A DNA stretch of 64,000 nucleotides, taken from positions 4,930,001-4,994,000 of the forward strand of contig NC_022571.1 in NCBI RefSeq assembly GCF_000473995.1, given 5' to 3'. Positions within the stretch are counted from its first letter, which is position 1. Every line of letters starts with the position of its first letter. Shown one piece after another: positions 44,763 to 53,677 of the stretch. The translations under genes were made by a program, and so were the position numbers. The stretch comes from Clostridium saccharobutylicum DSM 13864. Its GTDB lineage: Bacteria > Bacillota > Clostridia > Clostridiales > Clostridiaceae. The notes under the pieces were generated by a model. It was not told the origin of the DNA and ran no database searches. It saw nothing but the letters and a program-made list of their open reading frames with translations.

Positions 44763-44955
44763 GAAAAAAGTGTTCTCTTCTGCACAGTGTTGCTTTGAAA
44801 ATATGGATGTAGCATTTCTTCATTATAAGTTATTCTACCTTTGCTTGTCCCAATAAATATTGGGAACATACAAAAGTGGATGCAACTTACAATGTTAGAA
44901 ATCCACATCTATATTCTCTAGCAACCGAGCAAAAAGAGAACACTTTCTTTCGGTA
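44763..44955 (-). repeat. 193-bp imperfect palindrome ending the scr operon
   Basis: The ends AAAGTGTTCTCTT and AAGAGAACACTTT are exact inverted copies. Pairing continues inward (ATATGGATGTAGCATTTC with the complement of the right arm) to a centre TCCCAATAAATATTGGGA. Read from scrK, the final arm is followed by TTTTTT, so the element can act as the operon terminator. The ends differ from the main repeat family. Confidence 0.75.
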
Positions 44956-44973
44956 AATAATTGCTATAACTTA

Positions 44974-45912
44974 TTATTGCACTTCACTTAATGTAGGCAT
45001 TGATGCTATTGCTCCATAGTTTGTACATGTTATTGCTCCTACTTTGTTAGCAAATGCAACTATTTCTTTCCATTGTTCCATACTAATGTTTTTCTTATCC
45101 TCAAATTCAGATACTTGCTTTAATACAGCTCCAACAAATGAATCTCCAGCTCCTGTTGAATCTACTTGTTTAATCTTGATTGATGGAATTACTGCATTTT
45201 CACCCTTAACGCTTAAGTAAGTTCCTTCAGCTCCTAAAGTAATAGTTACTACACCAACTCCTAATTCATGTAACTTATTAACTCCAGCTGTAAGATCCTT
45301 TTCCTTAGTTATTAAGTATAATTCTTCATCACTTAATTTAGTGAAATCACTATACTTTAAAAATTTCTTACTATCTGCTATAAATTGATCTAGCATATCA
45401 TCTTTGATTAATGCATCTCTATAATTTGGATCAAACGATACATAAATATTGTTTTCCTTTGCATATTCTAATAATTTAAAATATGTTTTCTTTAATTCAC
45501 CTTCTAAAAATCCTGTAGCTGATCCAAAGTGAATTATATCTGTTGCTGTTATCTTTGATGTATCAACATTATCAAATGAATATTCTCCATCGCTTCCTCT
45601 TAAGAAATCGAAGTTACGCTCTCCATCTGCATCTATTCCAACTAAGGCCATTGTAGTGCTTCCTTTTTCTACTGCCATTTCAGTATTTATATTCAAATCA
45701 TTTAATAATCCAATTAAAAATTTTCCGAAGAAGTCATCTCCAACTTGACCTAAGAAATAAGCATTTCCTTCTAACTTAGTAATACTTGCCGCAACGTTAG
45801 CTGGTGCTCCTCCTGCTTTCTTTTCGAATTTTTCACCATATTTTAGGCCTTTATTATCAACACAAACCATGTCAATTAAAAGTTCCCCAATGCAAAAAAT
45901 GTTTTTATTCAT
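44974..45912 (-). CDS. scrK: Fructokinase (PfkB family) of the sucrose operon
   Basis: 312-residue ribokinase-family sugar kinase, phosphorylating the fructose released by ScrB. N-terminal CIGELLIDMV, GGAPANVAAS substrate motif and the C-terminal PfkB signature VDSTGAGDSFVGAVL with the catalytic Asp are present. ATG 45912 has GAGGGG 8 bases upstream; a GTG 9 bases earlier overlaps that site. The start lies 8 bases inside the scrB end (stop at 45905), so translation is probably coupled. Last gene of scrARBK. Confidence 0.93.
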   Translation of the reverse strand: MNKNIFCIGELLIDMVCVDNKGLKYGEKFEKKAGGAPANVAASITKLEGNAYFLGQVGDDFFGKFLIGLLNDLNINTEMAVEKGSTTMALVGIDADGERNFDFLRGSDGEYSFDNVDTSKITATDIIHFGSATGFLEGELKKTYFKLLEYAKENNIYVSFDPNYRDALIKDDMLDQFIADSKKFLKYSDFTKLSDEELYLITKEKDLTAGVNKLHELGVGVVTITLGAEGTYLSVKGENAVIPSIKIKQVDSTGAGDSFVGAVLKQVSEFEDKKNISMEQWKEIVAFANKVGAITCTNYGAIASMPTLSEVQ

Positions 45913-47365
45913 ACTTAACACCCCTCAAATTCCAAACGATTGCTTCGTTTAATTTTAGTTTATTATCGCTTTTAATTTCTACTTCTAATTCGTCTTCCTT
46001 AGGGAAGTACATTAATGTTGTTGTTTGTAAACCTTTTTCATAATATATTTCCATCACAGAATTGTCAAGAAACATATGTAAACTTAACGATTTATCAGTC
46101 TTTAATTTAAACTTCCTAATCCCTTTTCCGCCTAATTTCATATTATTTCTATCTATGATGCATATTTCAGTTCTTTTGTCATAAACTAAAGATATATATT
46201 CATCTTTAAACTTAAACTTCAACTCTATAACATTACTTTCATCAAAATCAAAATCTAACTTTATTTCTACATTTCTTGAATCTAATTTTAAGTTATAATT
46301 ACAAAAAGTTAAATTATTAATATTTACAATTTGTGACTTTCTTAGATTTTCTACTAACTTTAATGGTCTTTGATATAATACATTATCCTTATATTCTAGA
46401 ACTCTAGGTAAAGTTAACGGAAACATCCAGCCGCCATTATCTGAACTTGGATATTCATTGTCCTTATCTGGCATACCTACCCATCCAATCATGATATTTT
46501 CACCATCATGAGTGAATACTTGTGGTGCATAAAAATCAAATCCCATATCTATTTCTTTAAATTCACTATGGTTCTTTAAGGATACTTCTTCTAAATCTAA
46601 ATCTCCAATTATATATCCTGATTGATATATATTTTGATATCTAAATTCCTCAGCTTCTAATCCTTGTGGTGAAAATAAAAATGCATATTTAGTTTTATCT
46701 AACTTAACCATATTAGGACATTCCCACATATAGCCAAATTCATTCATATTTGTCTTTAACTCTCCGACAAGTTCCCAATTTTCAATGTCTTCCGACTTAT
46801 AAATCAGAGCTCTTCCTTTTAAATTCTCAGTTTGAACTCCAAGTACCATGTAATAAACTCCATCTTGAATAAATATCATCGGATCTCTAAAATGTGCAGT
46901 ATATCCTTCAGGCTGCTTAGTTATTATAGGTCCTCTCTTTTCAAAAGTTCCATCTTTATGATAATCAACTATACATTGATAAGATTCTCTATTATTATTT
47001 TCATCTTTAACATTTCCTGTATAAAATAATTTTAAAGTATTATCTTTTACATATGCACCACCAGAATAACATCCGTTTTTATCATACCATTCTTCTGGCT
47101 TTAGAATTATTTCCGGCTTAGTAAAATTAACAAAATCATCTGTTTTAACTAGTGCCCAATGTTTATTCTTATGTTCACATCCAAATGGATTCCATTGATA
47201 AAAAATATGAAATTTATCATTATAGTAACTCAATCCATTAGGATCATTAACTAACCCAAATGGCATTTCTATATGAAAATTATTTCGCCATATGTTGTTG
47301 TCTTTATTACTATAATAATTATTTAAATTCTCTTCTACCTTTTGATATAAATCTTGATTTAGCAT
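45905..47365 (-). CDS. scrB: Sucrose-6-phosphate hydrolase (GH32)
   Basis: 486 residues from ATG 47365. Cleaves sucrose-6-phosphate to glucose-6-phosphate and fructose in the cytoplasm. Beta-propeller GH32 motifs: nucleophile Asp in GLVNDPNGLSYY, stabiliser in HFRDPMIF and the acid/base Glu in WECPNMV, plus the C-terminal beta-sandwich (FDFDESNVIELKFKF). RBS AAAGAGG 6 bases upstream; the ATG at 47383 borders the repeat and has no RBS. A 162-bp palindromic repeat separates it from scrR. Confidence 0.93.
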   Translation of the reverse strand: MLNQDLYQKVEENLNNYYSNKDNNIWRNNFHIEMPFGLVNDPNGLSYYNDKFHIFYQWNPFGCEHKNKHWALVKTDDFVNFTKPEIILKPEEWYDKNGCYSGGAYVKDNTLKLFYTGNVKDENNNRESYQCIVDYHKDGTFEKRGPIITKQPEGYTAHFRDPMIFIQDGVYYMVLGVQTENLKGRALIYKSEDIENWELVGELKTNMNEFGYMWECPNMVKLDKTKYAFLFSPQGLEAEEFRYQNIYQSGYIIGDLDLEEVSLKNHSEFKEIDMGFDFYAPQVFTHDGENIMIGWVGMPDKDNEYPSSDNGGWMFPLTLPRVLEYKDNVLYQRPLKLVENLRKSQIVNINNLTFCNYNLKLDSRNVEIKLDFDFDESNVIELKFKFKDEYISLVYDKRTEICIIDRNNMKLGGKGIRKFKLKTDKSLSLHMFLDNSVMEIYYEKGLQTTTLMYFPKEDELEVEIKSDNKLKLNEAIVWNLRGVKYE

Positions 47366-47384
47366 AATTACCTCTTTCCTCATT

Positions 47385-47546
47385 TAGGCACATCAAAGAA
47401 AATAATAATTCAAAGATGAGACGTATATTTTGTGTCAGACAAGGAGACAATTTCAATTCATAGTAGACTATTAACTGAAATTGCCGACGCAGTATGATGC
47501 AAAATAGGTTAACATATTGATCTATTATTTTTGGGATTGTGCCTTA
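47385..47546 (-). repeat. Copy I of the palindromic repeat, inside the scr operon
   Basis: TAGGCACATCAAAGAAAATA at the left and ATCTATTATTTTTGGGATTG followed by TGCCTTA at the right. The inner AGACTATTAACTGAAATTGC dyad matches copy D. It lies in the scrR-scrB spacer only 20 bases before the scrB start, so its RNA hairpin would be in the operon mRNA. Confidence 0.9.
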
Positions 47547-47638
47547 ACTTAAAGTTCATTTTTTAATAATAAATGAATATACTTAACTAGAGTCTCTTGA
47601 AGGCACTTAAAATCTACTAATTCCTGATTATCTAAGTC

Positions 47639-48637
47639 TTATTTGCTACTAAAAATTCTTACACTTTCTCTTTCTATGAGCTTTAATGGTACATTATTAT
47701 GTTTATCTAACTTCTTTCCTTCAATCAGATCTAAAATTCCCTGAGCTGTATTGACTCCTACTAAATCATAATTAAATGCTACAGTAGTAAGTGTAGGATA
47801 TAAAACACTTCCAACATCATATCCTCCAAATCCAGCTAATGAAATTTCATCGGGAACCTTAATATTATTTTCATGCAGATATCTAAGTATTCCTAAGCAT
47901 ATATTATCAGTTGCACAAACTATTCCTGTTGGACTAAACTTCATCATTTCCTTTGCCATTTCATATGACTTTTCAAACGAGAATCCAGTCTCTATAAAAT
48001 CAACACTACTTTCTGGATTATTTTCAGTAAAAGCATCTATAAATCCAGATTTACGTTCCACGCCAACTGCTTTATCTTCTTCTGTTACACCTGCAAAAAC
48101 AACATTTCTATGGCCTTTTTCTTTAAAATAATTCCCCATAATTCTTCCAGCTTCATAGTCATCTATCTTAATGTAATCAGTGAATTCATTTTTTTGTCCT
48201 GTAAAAATCATTGGAACATTTAATTTATTAACTAATTTTATATGTTCCTTAGTAATAGCAATAGAATTAATAATGATTCCATCAACACCTTGTTGATATA
48301 GACTCTTTATATTCTCTAGTTCTTTTTCAATACTTAAATTACTTATCAATATTAAACCTTGATAATCATTTTCTTCCAGCCTCCTGTTAATTCCAGTTAA
48401 CAATTTTCCAACTGTAACTGAATCCATTCTCGGTAACACAATACCAATTAGCTTACTTCTTTTAGTTTTTAATCTCTTTGCAAAAAAATTAGTTTGAAAG
48501 CCAGTCTTTTCAATGGCTTCTTTTATCTTTTTAGCATTTTCTTCACTTACATACCCATTATTTAAATATCTAGAAACACTGCTTTTGGATACATTAACCA
48601 TGTTAGCAATGTCTTGAATTGTAACTTTTCGATCCAT
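47639..48637 (-). CDS. scrR: LacI-family repressor of the sucrose operon
   Basis: 332-residue regulator. The N-terminal LacI helix-turn-helix KVTIQDIANMVNVSKSSVSRYLNNG is followed by the hinge (FFAKRLKTKRSKLIGIVLP) and a periplasmic-binding-like effector domain (DNICLGILRYL, SLAGFGGYDVGSVLYP). ATG 48637 has GGAGG 5 bases upstream. It lies between scrA and scrB, as in the C. beijerinckii operon. The likely targets are the two operator-like sites upstream of scrA; the expected inducer is sucrose-6-phosphate or fructose. Confidence 0.92.
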   Translation of the reverse strand: MDRKVTIQDIANMVNVSKSSVSRYLNNGYVSEENAKKIKEAIEKTGFQTNFFAKRLKTKRSKLIGIVLPRMDSVTVGKLLTGINRRLEENDYQGLILISNLSIEKELENIKSLYQQGVDGIIINSIAITKEHIKLVNKLNVPMIFTGQKNEFTDYIKIDDYEAGRIMGNYFKEKGHRNVVFAGVTEEDKAVGVERKSGFIDAFTENNPESSVDFIETGFSFEKSYEMAKEMMKFSPTGIVCATDNICLGILRYLHENNIKVPDEISLAGFGGYDVGSVLYPTLTTVAFNYDLVGVNTAQGILDLIEGKKLDKHNNVPLKLIERESVRIFSSK

Positions 48638-49045
48638 AATAACCTCCATATAACGTATAAAATAACAACTTATTATTTCTAATGTTATTTTTGATTAATA
48701 TTATTATATCCTATTATTTGATAATATTAAAAATCAAGTTATATATGTAATATTACTAATTTAGGTACATGAATCATATGATGCAAGTAAATCAGTATAC
48801 TTAATTTTGTTTTAAATATATTTAAATACTTTTTTATTTACTTAGACTCTTTATTTAGTTAAGAATAATATTATATTATTACAAAACATATTAATTTCTA
48901 AATAAATCTAAAAAGATAATATATTTTGTAATAATAATCTCGTAAGATTATTATCCTATTATATTTAGATAGATCTAGTAGAATCCTATAGTCTCCACTA
49001 AATCTATCCAAATGCATAATTTTTAATATGCTATATTTATTTTTA
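48638..49045 (-). other. scrA-scrR spacer with paired hairpins
   Basis: On the minus strand, downstream of scrA, TTTGGATAGATTTAGTGGAG pairs with CTACTAGATCTATCTAAA, then GATAATAATCTTACGAGATT forms a second hairpin. T runs are weak, so processing or partial termination may set scrA levels apart from the later genes. TAGGTACATGAATCAT near 48763 looks like a lone end of the palindromic repeat. Confidence 0.5.
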
Positions 49046-50401
49046 TTATTCTTCTGTCTTAAAGAAGAAATATGTTAAGCAGAATGATACTGCTATTGCT
49101 ACTGCATTAACTAAAATGTAGCTACCTAAGCTGTTCATGTATAATAACATACCAGGAATAGCTGTAACTCCCATTCCAGTACCTGCTAAATGAAGCATTC
49201 CTGAAATCATACCACCAGCTGCTCCACCTACACAACCAAATGCAAATGGTTTTATAAATCTTAAATTAACTCCGAAGATTGCTGGTTCAGTAATTCCTAA
49301 GAAAGCTGGTATTGCTGATGAAATATATAATGAACGTTTCTTTTTATCTTTTGTCTTAAATGCTACTGCTAATGCTGCTGCTCCTTGAGCTACAATACCA
49401 CAAGTTATCATTGCGTTAAATGCATCTTTTCCTGTACTTGCTAATAATTCAACTTCTAAAGCATTTAATGCGTGATGAACTCCTGTAACAACGATAATTT
49501 GATGAACACCTCCAATGATAAGACCACCTATTCCAAATGGAAGATCCATAAAGCTCTTAATAGCACCAAATATTAATTGTTCAGCATTATGCATGATTGG
49601 TCCAACTATTAATAATCCTAATATCATTGAGAATAATAAAGTAACAAATGGTGTAACTATTAAGTCTAATACATCTGGCACAACTTTCTTAAGTGCCTTT
49701 TGAGTTTTAGCTGCAATAATTCCAAGTACTAAAGCAGGTAATACAGAACCTTGATATCCTACAACCGGAATAGTTATTCCTAGTATAGAAAGGTTAATTG
49801 GAGTGGCAGTTCCTGCTGCTACTGCATAAGCATTTGGTAAGCTTGGTGATACAAGCATCAATCCTATTACTATACCTATAACTGGTGTCCCACCAAACTT
49901 TTTCATTGTTGACCAAGCAACTAGAGCTGGTAAAAATGCAAACGCAGTATCAGTTAATACTTGAGTGAAAAGAACAAAATTATCACCCATCTGTACACCT
50001 AAGTTTTGTAGAAGTCCTCTTACTCCCATAAATAATCCTGTCGCAACTAATACAGGAATTATTGGAACAAATACATCCCCAAATGTTCTTGAAATCTTTT
50101 GTAATAATGTCATATCACTATAAGCATCTTGTTTTGCACTACTATTTGCTAAATTTTCTTCTCCTTTAACGATTACATCATATACCTTATTAACAAATCC
50201 TGTTCCAAGGATTATTTGATATTGTGCTGCTGCAAAAAATTGTCCTTTAACTCCATCAATATTTTCAATAGCTTTTTCATTAATCTTTTCCTTATCTTTT
50301 AATATAAGTCTCAATCTAGTGGCACAATGTTCAACGGATTTAATGTTTTCTTTTCCACCGATATTCTCTAATATCTCTTTTGCTACTACATTTTCTTTCA
50401 T
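49046..50401 (-). CDS. scrA: Sucrose-specific PTS enzyme IIBC
   Basis: 451-residue membrane transporter. The N-terminal IIB domain (about 1-85) has the phospho-Cys in SVEHCATRLRLIL (about 26), and the IIC channel (about 105-450) has many TM helices with GVHHALNALEVELLA and GITEPAIFGVNLRF. There is no IIA domain, so it must borrow one; the glucose-type IIA at 370 is a candidate. ATG 50401 has AGGGGG 9 bases upstream. First gene of scrARBK. The substrate follows from the linked scrB/scrK. Confidence 0.93.
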   Translation of the reverse strand: MKENVVAKEILENIGGKENIKSVEHCATRLRLILKDKEKINEKAIENIDGVKGQFFAAAQYQIILGTGFVNKVYDVIVKGEENLANSSAKQDAYSDMTLLQKISRTFGDVFVPIIPVLVATGLFMGVRGLLQNLGVQMGDNFVLFTQVLTDTAFAFLPALVAWSTMKKFGGTPVIGIVIGLMLVSPSLPNAYAVAAGTATPINLSILGITIPVVGYQGSVLPALVLGIIAAKTQKALKKVVPDVLDLIVTPFVTLLFSMILGLLIVGPIMHNAEQLIFGAIKSFMDLPFGIGGLIIGGVHQIIVVTGVHHALNALEVELLASTGKDAFNAMITCGIVAQGAAALAVAFKTKDKKKRSLYISSAIPAFLGITEPAIFGVNLRFIKPFAFGCVGGAAGGMISGMLHLAGTGMGVTAIPGMLLYMNSLGSYILVNAVAIAVSFCLTYFFFKTEE

Positions 50402-50475
50402 AGATAACATCCCCCTATTCTCTATTTAAAAATCGTTTTCATACTTTACATACCACAACTCTCTGTGTTGTTTTT

Positions 50476-50505
50476 ATGATACCAGTTCCACACATTATAT
50501 GTCAA
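50476..50505 (-). promoter_or_regulatory. scrA promoter with embedded operator 1
   Basis: TTGACA (50505-50500), an 18-base spacer and TATCAT (50481-50476) on the minus strand. Between them TGTGGAACTGGTATCA (50492-50477) repeats at 50651-50666 as TGTGGAACTGATGTCA. The site has the loose TG...CA symmetry of LacI-type and cre-like sites, so ScrR or CcpA could bind. Confidence 0.75.
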
Positions 50506-50650
50506 TATATTTTTTTATATTTCAAAAAATATTTTTATCATTTGAATCGTTATCATGAAAGTTATATTGAATAATATTTTAATTTTTTGTATATATATCA
50601 TTAATCCAAATTTTTTGACTATCATTTTCCAATGGTTATTTTTCCCCCTA

Positions 50651-50666
50651 TGACATCAGTTCCACA
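50651..50666 (-). promoter_or_regulatory. scr operator 2
   Basis: TGTGGAACTGATGTCA, 174 bp upstream of operator 1 and sharing TGTGGAACTG and TCA. It may support repression by looping or belong to the promoter of the divergent Xre gene. Confidence 0.55.
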
Positions 50667-50975
50667 TTTCTTATTTTATATAACTTTAATTGTAATATCT
50701 TTTCCCAAAAAATAACTTTTTCCAACAAAAAATCAAAACAAAAAATCAAAACAAAACATTCTAAACTTATAAGGTGAGCAGTGACCATATTTATTCTATA
50801 GCCTAAATGAAAAAACTATATACTACACTTATCACATAATTCTAAGTTATTGTATGTTCTGCTATTAATATATAATATAATCTATAACTAGATATTTTTT
50901 TGAATTTTTTTCCAAATAATTGTTGCAAATTTCTGTAATTATTATTAACATAATATTATAGGAGTGTGAGTACGT

Positions 50976-51491
50976 ATGGGCGTTAATGATATTATTAAAG
51001 TTGGTGATAATATTAAATCTTTACGAAAAGAGAAAAGAATATCTCAAAAGGATATGGCAGCTATACTTAAGATACCTTACTCAACATATTCAAATTACGA
51101 AAATAATAATAGAGAACCTAGCGCTGAAATGTTAAATAAAATAGCAAAAGCCCTTAATGTTAATTTATCTTATCTTCTAGGAATCCAAAGTCATCTTAAA
51201 AATGCATCTACAGTACATAGATGTTTACCTGATGATAATGAAAGTATTAGTAAAATAGCAAGTATTATAAAACTATGTGGATTTAAAATTAATTTTAATG
51301 AATTCATAGGAACAGATGATGAAGCTGAAGAGTCCCTTAAAATTGCTATTGAAAATGATACAATTCCTCTAGTCTATATTAATGATGAAAAAAACACCTT
51401 GAATTTAACTAATTCTGAATTCAAAGAATTTACTGATAAGATTTTGCACTATGTTAAATTTGAAATGAACGAACTAATTAAAAATAAATAA
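50976..51491 (+). CDS. Xre-family transcriptional regulator
   Basis: 171 residues. Residues 7-68 form a Cro/CI helix-turn-helix (GDNIKSLRKEKRISQKDMAAILKIPYSTYSNYENNNREPSAEMLNKI). The C-terminal 100 residues are acidic and of unknown fold (CGFKINFNEFIGTDDEAEESLK). ATG 50976 has TAGGAG at about 11 bases. It is divergent from scrA, but an Xre role in sucrose control is only a guess. Confidence 0.85.
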   Translation: MGVNDIIKVGDNIKSLRKEKRISQKDMAAILKIPYSTYSNYENNNREPSAEMLNKIAKALNVNLSYLLGIQSHLKNASTVHRCLPDDNESISKIASIIKLCGFKINFNEFIGTDDEAEESLKIAIENDTIPLVYINDEKNTLNLTNSEFKEFTDKILHYVKFEMNELIKNK

Positions 51492-51625
51492 TAACTGATA
51501 TTTTTATATAAATATAATTCCACTAATTTAACCTATTATACATATCTAATAGGACTGCACTTTTTATAATACAGTTAACAAAATTAATCATAGTTTTTAT
51601 AACGCAAAAAGATTGCAGAAAAACT

Positions 51626-51666
51626 TAAAAGATCTGACTCCTATTGAATATAGAAATCAGATCTTG
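51626..51666 (-). terminator. Terminator between the Xre and ABC exporter genes
   Basis: AAGATCTGATT pairs with AGTCAGATCTT around a loop of about 18 bases, followed by TTAAGTTTTTC on the minus strand; on the plus strand it has GGTTTGATAATTTTT. Between converging genes. Confidence 0.7.
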
Positions 51667-51745
51667 GTTTGATAATTTTTATTTTTTCATCTGTCTACTT
51701 GACAGGGTGCAGTTCAAATTACTGTGGTTTTTTGCTACACTATTT

Positions 51746-53677
51746 TTATGATAATTCAAAAGCTCCAGTATAAAGTTGATAATATTTACCTTTCTGTTCA
51801 ATTAAATCATCATGATTTCCTCTTTCAATTATTCTACCTTGATCTAGTACCATAATTACATCAGAATTCTTAATTGTAGAAAGCCTATGAGCAATTACAA
51901 AAACAGTTCTTCCCTTCATAAGCTTATCCATACCATCTTGAACAATTTTTTCTGTTCTCGTATCAATGCTAGATGTTGCTTCATCAAGTATTAAAACTGG
52001 TGGATCTGCTATAGCTGCTCTAGCGATTGTTAATAGCTGTCTTTGTCCTTGAGAAAGATTTCCTCCATCCCCTGTAAGAATTGTATCATATCCCTTTGGT
52101 AGATGTTTTATAAACTGATCTGCATTTGCAAGTTTTGCTGCTACATGCACTTCCTCATCACTTGCATTTAATTTACCATATCTGATATTATCTGCAACAG
52201 TTCCTGTAAATAAATGAGCATCTTGAAGTACTATGCCCAATGAACTTCTTAAATCCTCTTTTTTAATCTTATTAATGTTAATACCGTCATATCTAATTTT
52301 TCCATCTTGAATATCATAGAAACGATTAATTAAATTAGTAATAGTTGTTTTTCCTGCACCTGTAGCCCCTACAAAGGCTATTTTTTGTCCAGGTTTTGCA
52401 TAAAGCTTTATATTGTGTAATATAATCTTCTCATCATTATAACCGAAATCGACATCATCAAATACTACTTCACCATTAAGCTTTGTATAAGTAGTTGTAC
52501 CATCCCTATGTGGATGCTTCCAAGCCCACATTCCAGTACGTTCCTTACATTCTTCTATTTCTCCATTTTTATTTTCTTTTGCATTAACTAAAGTAACATA
52601 TCCTTCATCCATTTCTTTTTTCTCATCAATAAGCTTAAAGATACGTTCTGCTCCTGCTAATGCCATTATAACAAAGTTAAATTGTTGAGCCATTTGGTTT
52701 ACTGTTTGACTGAAAGTTCTTGTTAATTGTAAGAAAGCTGCAAGACCTCCAAGAGTAAAACCTCCAAAACCTCCAATTGCAAGAACTGAACCAAAAATAG
52801 AAACAGCTACATAATTTATATATCCTATGTTACTCATAATAGGCATTAAAACATTAGCGTATTTATTTGCATTATTTGCACTATTAAAAAGCATATCATT
52901 TAATTTATCAAAATCTTGCTTTGCTTCTTCTTCATGGCAAAAGACTTTTACAACTTTTTGACCTTCCATCATCTCTTCTATATAACCATTAACTGCACCT
53001 AAATCCTTTTGTTGAAGTCCAAAGTACTTTCCACTTTTAGATCCAATAAATTTAGTTACTTTAAGCATTAATAGGATAATTAATATTTCAATTACTATTA
53101 GTGGCAAACTTAGACGTATCATAGCAATAAATACACCTATAACAGTTATAATTGCTGATAACAATTGTGGTATGCCTTGGCTTATCATTTGTCTTAAAGC
53201 ATCTGTATCATTGGTATAAAGACTCATTAAGTCTCCATGAGCATGAGTATCAAAGTATTTTATTGGCAAAGTCTCCATATGAGAAAACATATTATCTCTT
53301 ATTTTTTTTAGTGATCCTTGAGAAACTATTATCATCATACGGCTAAATGCATATGTTGCAATAACTCCAACATAATAAATCAATGCCATACTAGTTATCA
53401 TTTTAAGCAATGGTCCAAAATCTTTTTGTTGTGTATTTAATAATGGTGATATATAGTCATCAATTAAATTTTTTAATAATGTTGTACCAATAACATTAGC
53501 AAGAGAACTTATGATAATAGTTATTACTACTATAGAAAATAACAATTTATATTCTTTAAGCACATACACTAATAATCTTTTTAATGTCTTTAAAGAATCT
53601 TTACTCATTTTGGCATGTCCACGTGAGCTACGAGGCCCACGCATAGTTCTAGGCTTCATATCTTTATTTTGACTCAC
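51746..53677 (-). CDS. ABC exporter, catalytic half (LmrD/BmrD-like)
   Basis: 643-residue TMD-NBD half transporter. An N-terminal leader of about 35 residues and six TM helices precede an NBD (about 400-640) with Walker A GATGAGKTTITN, signature NLSQGQRQLL and Walker B VLILDEATSSIDTRTE, with the catalytic Glu intact. A Trp-rich insertion (TGMWAWKHPHRDGTTTY) between TMD and NBD is a subfamily trait. The start overlaps the upstream ABC gene by 14 bp. With that degenerate partner it forms a heterodimeric drug or lipid exporter. Confidence 0.92.
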   Translation of the reverse strand: MSQNKDMKPRTMRGPRSSRGHAKMSKDSLKTLKRLLVYVLKEYKLLFSIVVITIIISSLANVIGTTLLKNLIDDYISPLLNTQQKDFGPLLKMITSMALIYYVGVIATYAFSRMMIIVSQGSLKKIRDNMFSHMETLPIKYFDTHAHGDLMSLYTNDTDALRQMISQGIPQLLSAIITVIGVFIAMIRLSLPLIVIEILIILLMLKVTKFIGSKSGKYFGLQQKDLGAVNGYIEEMMEGQKVVKVFCHEEEAKQDFDKLNDMLFNSANNANKYANVLMPIMSNIGYINYVAVSIFGSVLAIGGFGGFTLGGLAAFLQLTRTFSQTVNQMAQQFNFVIMALAGAERIFKLIDEKKEMDEGYVTLVNAKENKNGEIEECKERTGMWAWKHPHRDGTTTYTKLNGEVVFDDVDFGYNDEKIILHNIKLYAKPGQKIAFVGATGAGKTTITNLINRFYDIQDGKIRYDGININKIKKEDLRSSLGIVLQDAHLFTGTVADNIRYGKLNASDEEVHVAAKLANADQFIKHLPKGYDTILTGDGGNLSQGQRQLLTIARAAIADPPVLILDEATSSIDTRTEKIVQDGMDKLMKGRTVFVIAHRLSTIKNSDVIMVLDQGRIIERGNHDDLIEQKGKYYQLYTGAFELS

